Assembly (NCBI GenBank): GCA_047605445.1
Contig: JASGFP010000054.1
Location: 1-25,264, forward strand
Length of the DNA stretch: 25,264 nucleotides
Direction: 5' to 3'
Source of the DNA: JAJXWB01 sp047605445
Lineage (GTDB): Bacteria; Pseudomonadota; Alphaproteobacteria; Rhizobiales; Beijerinckiaceae
The notes under the pieces were generated by a model. The model saw nothing but the letters and a program-made list of their open reading frames with translations, was not told the DNA's origin and did no database searches. Positions 24,993 to 25,264 of the stretch are shown here, in pieces. The position numbers and the translations under genes are program-made. The number at the start of each line of letters is the position of its first letter. Positions within the stretch are counted from its first letter, which is position 1.

Positions 24993-25113
24993 CTCTCCCC
25001 GTGCGCGGGGAGAGCGTCGGGGTGAGGGGCCGGTCGTTTCGACGAAGTCTCCTCACGTCGACAAACCCCTTATCCGGCCTTCGGCCACCTTCTCCCCGCG
25101 CGCGGGGAGAAGG
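24993..25113. repeat. RIME-like mosaic of palindromes before the SDR gene
   Basis: Starting 7 bp after the pimD-like stop are CTCTCCCC/GGGGAGAG (24993-25000 and 25007-25014), GGCC TTC GGCC near 25076-25086, and a perfect 26-base palindrome at 25088-25113 whose half is CCTTCTCCCCGCG. The order (CTCTCCCCG, GTCGGGGTGAGGGGC, CCGGCCTTCGGCCACCTTC) matches a very common Rhizobiales intergenic repeat of the RIME type. It ends 21 bp before the SDR start and could act at RNA level or as a transcript boundary. Confidence 0.85.
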
Positions 25114-25134
25114 ACAATCGATCGACCACATCAC

Positions 25135-25264
25135 ATGACCCACCCCTTCGATCTCTCAGGCCAGGTCGCCATCGTCACCGGCTCGTCGCGCGGCATCGGC
25201 AAATCCGCAGCCGAGATCATGGCGCAGATGGGCGCGAAGGTCGTCGTCTCCTCGCGCAAGGCCG
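25135..25264 (+). CDS. Short-chain dehydrogenase/reductase (3' end missing)
   Basis: Only the first 43 residues are visible, and the frame runs off the right edge. MTHPFDLSGQVAIVTGSSRG followed by IGKSAAEIMAQMGAKVVVSSRKA shows the TGxxxGIG nucleotide-binding motif of classical SDR enzymes (residues 15-22) and the following strand-helix-strand with an Arg that favours NADP(H). The catalytic Ser-Tyr-Lys lies beyond the window. Following the PimC/PimD-like genes, it may be a beta-oxidation 3-hydroxyacyl-CoA or related dehydrogenase, but this is inference. Confidence 0.9.
   Translation, partial: MTHPFDLSGQVAIVTGSSRGIGKSAAEIMAQMGAKVVVSSRKA

Overview
The window is high-GC, densely packed chromosomal DNA, mostly with G or C in third codon positions. 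Gene content (a DUF4424 protein, a MobA/DUF2478/MobB group, a liv-type ABC transporter, PimC/PimD-like acyl-CoA dehydrogenases) and the intergenic palindromes point to an alphaproteobacterium of the Rhizobiales/Hyphomicrobiales, perhaps near Methylocystaceae, Beijerinckiaceae or Nitrobacteraceae. This placement is inference; no rRNA, tRNA, phage, transposase or CRISPR sequence was seen.

Left part (1-6300). The window opens inside a membrane-inserted KAP-type P-loop NTPase gene, followed by a small protein with a J-domain-like HPD motif. Converging on it from the minus strand are two exported proteins (a ricin-B-like one and a DUF4424 one), preceded by mobB. A plus-strand DUF2478 gene sits between mobB and mobA, and mobA lies 9 bp downstream of a predicted outer-membrane beta-barrel gene. 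The mob genes attach GMP or CMP to molybdopterin and deliver the cofactor to molybdoenzymes.

Middle part (6300-16980). A 5.5-kb minus-strand gene encodes a very large polytopic membrane protein carrying two GH94-type beta-sandwiches and a GH94-like catalytic domain, resembling the C-terminal part of cyclic beta-1,2-glucan synthase without its glycosyltransferase. Across a divergent intergenic region lie a zinc-free quinone oxidoreductase and a tiny exported Pro-rich protein. Next comes a tight pair encoding a crotonase-fold protein and a class III CoA-transferase, then several small unknown genes, two of them exported or overlapping tail to tail.

Right part (16980-25264). A minus-strand cluster livG-livF-livH-livM encodes a branched-chain-type ABC importer with no binding-protein gene visible, followed by a tartrate/D-malate-type dehydrogenase beyond a long inverted repeat. 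Diverging from livG across a 503-bp gap are a PimC-like and a PimD-like acyl-CoA dehydrogenase and the start of an SDR gene, separated from each other by palindromic repeats. A reasonable reading, not proven here, is a catabolic island for carboxylic or dicarboxylic acids: uptake by the ABC importer, CoA activation or transfer, and beta-oxidation by the PimCD-like enzyme and SDR.

No single clearly new system stands out. The points most worth following are the GT-less membrane GH94 protein, the crotonase lacking both catalytic glutamates, the interleaved mob/DUF2478 arrangement, and the palindromic repeats inside the acyl-CoA dehydrogenase gene cluster.
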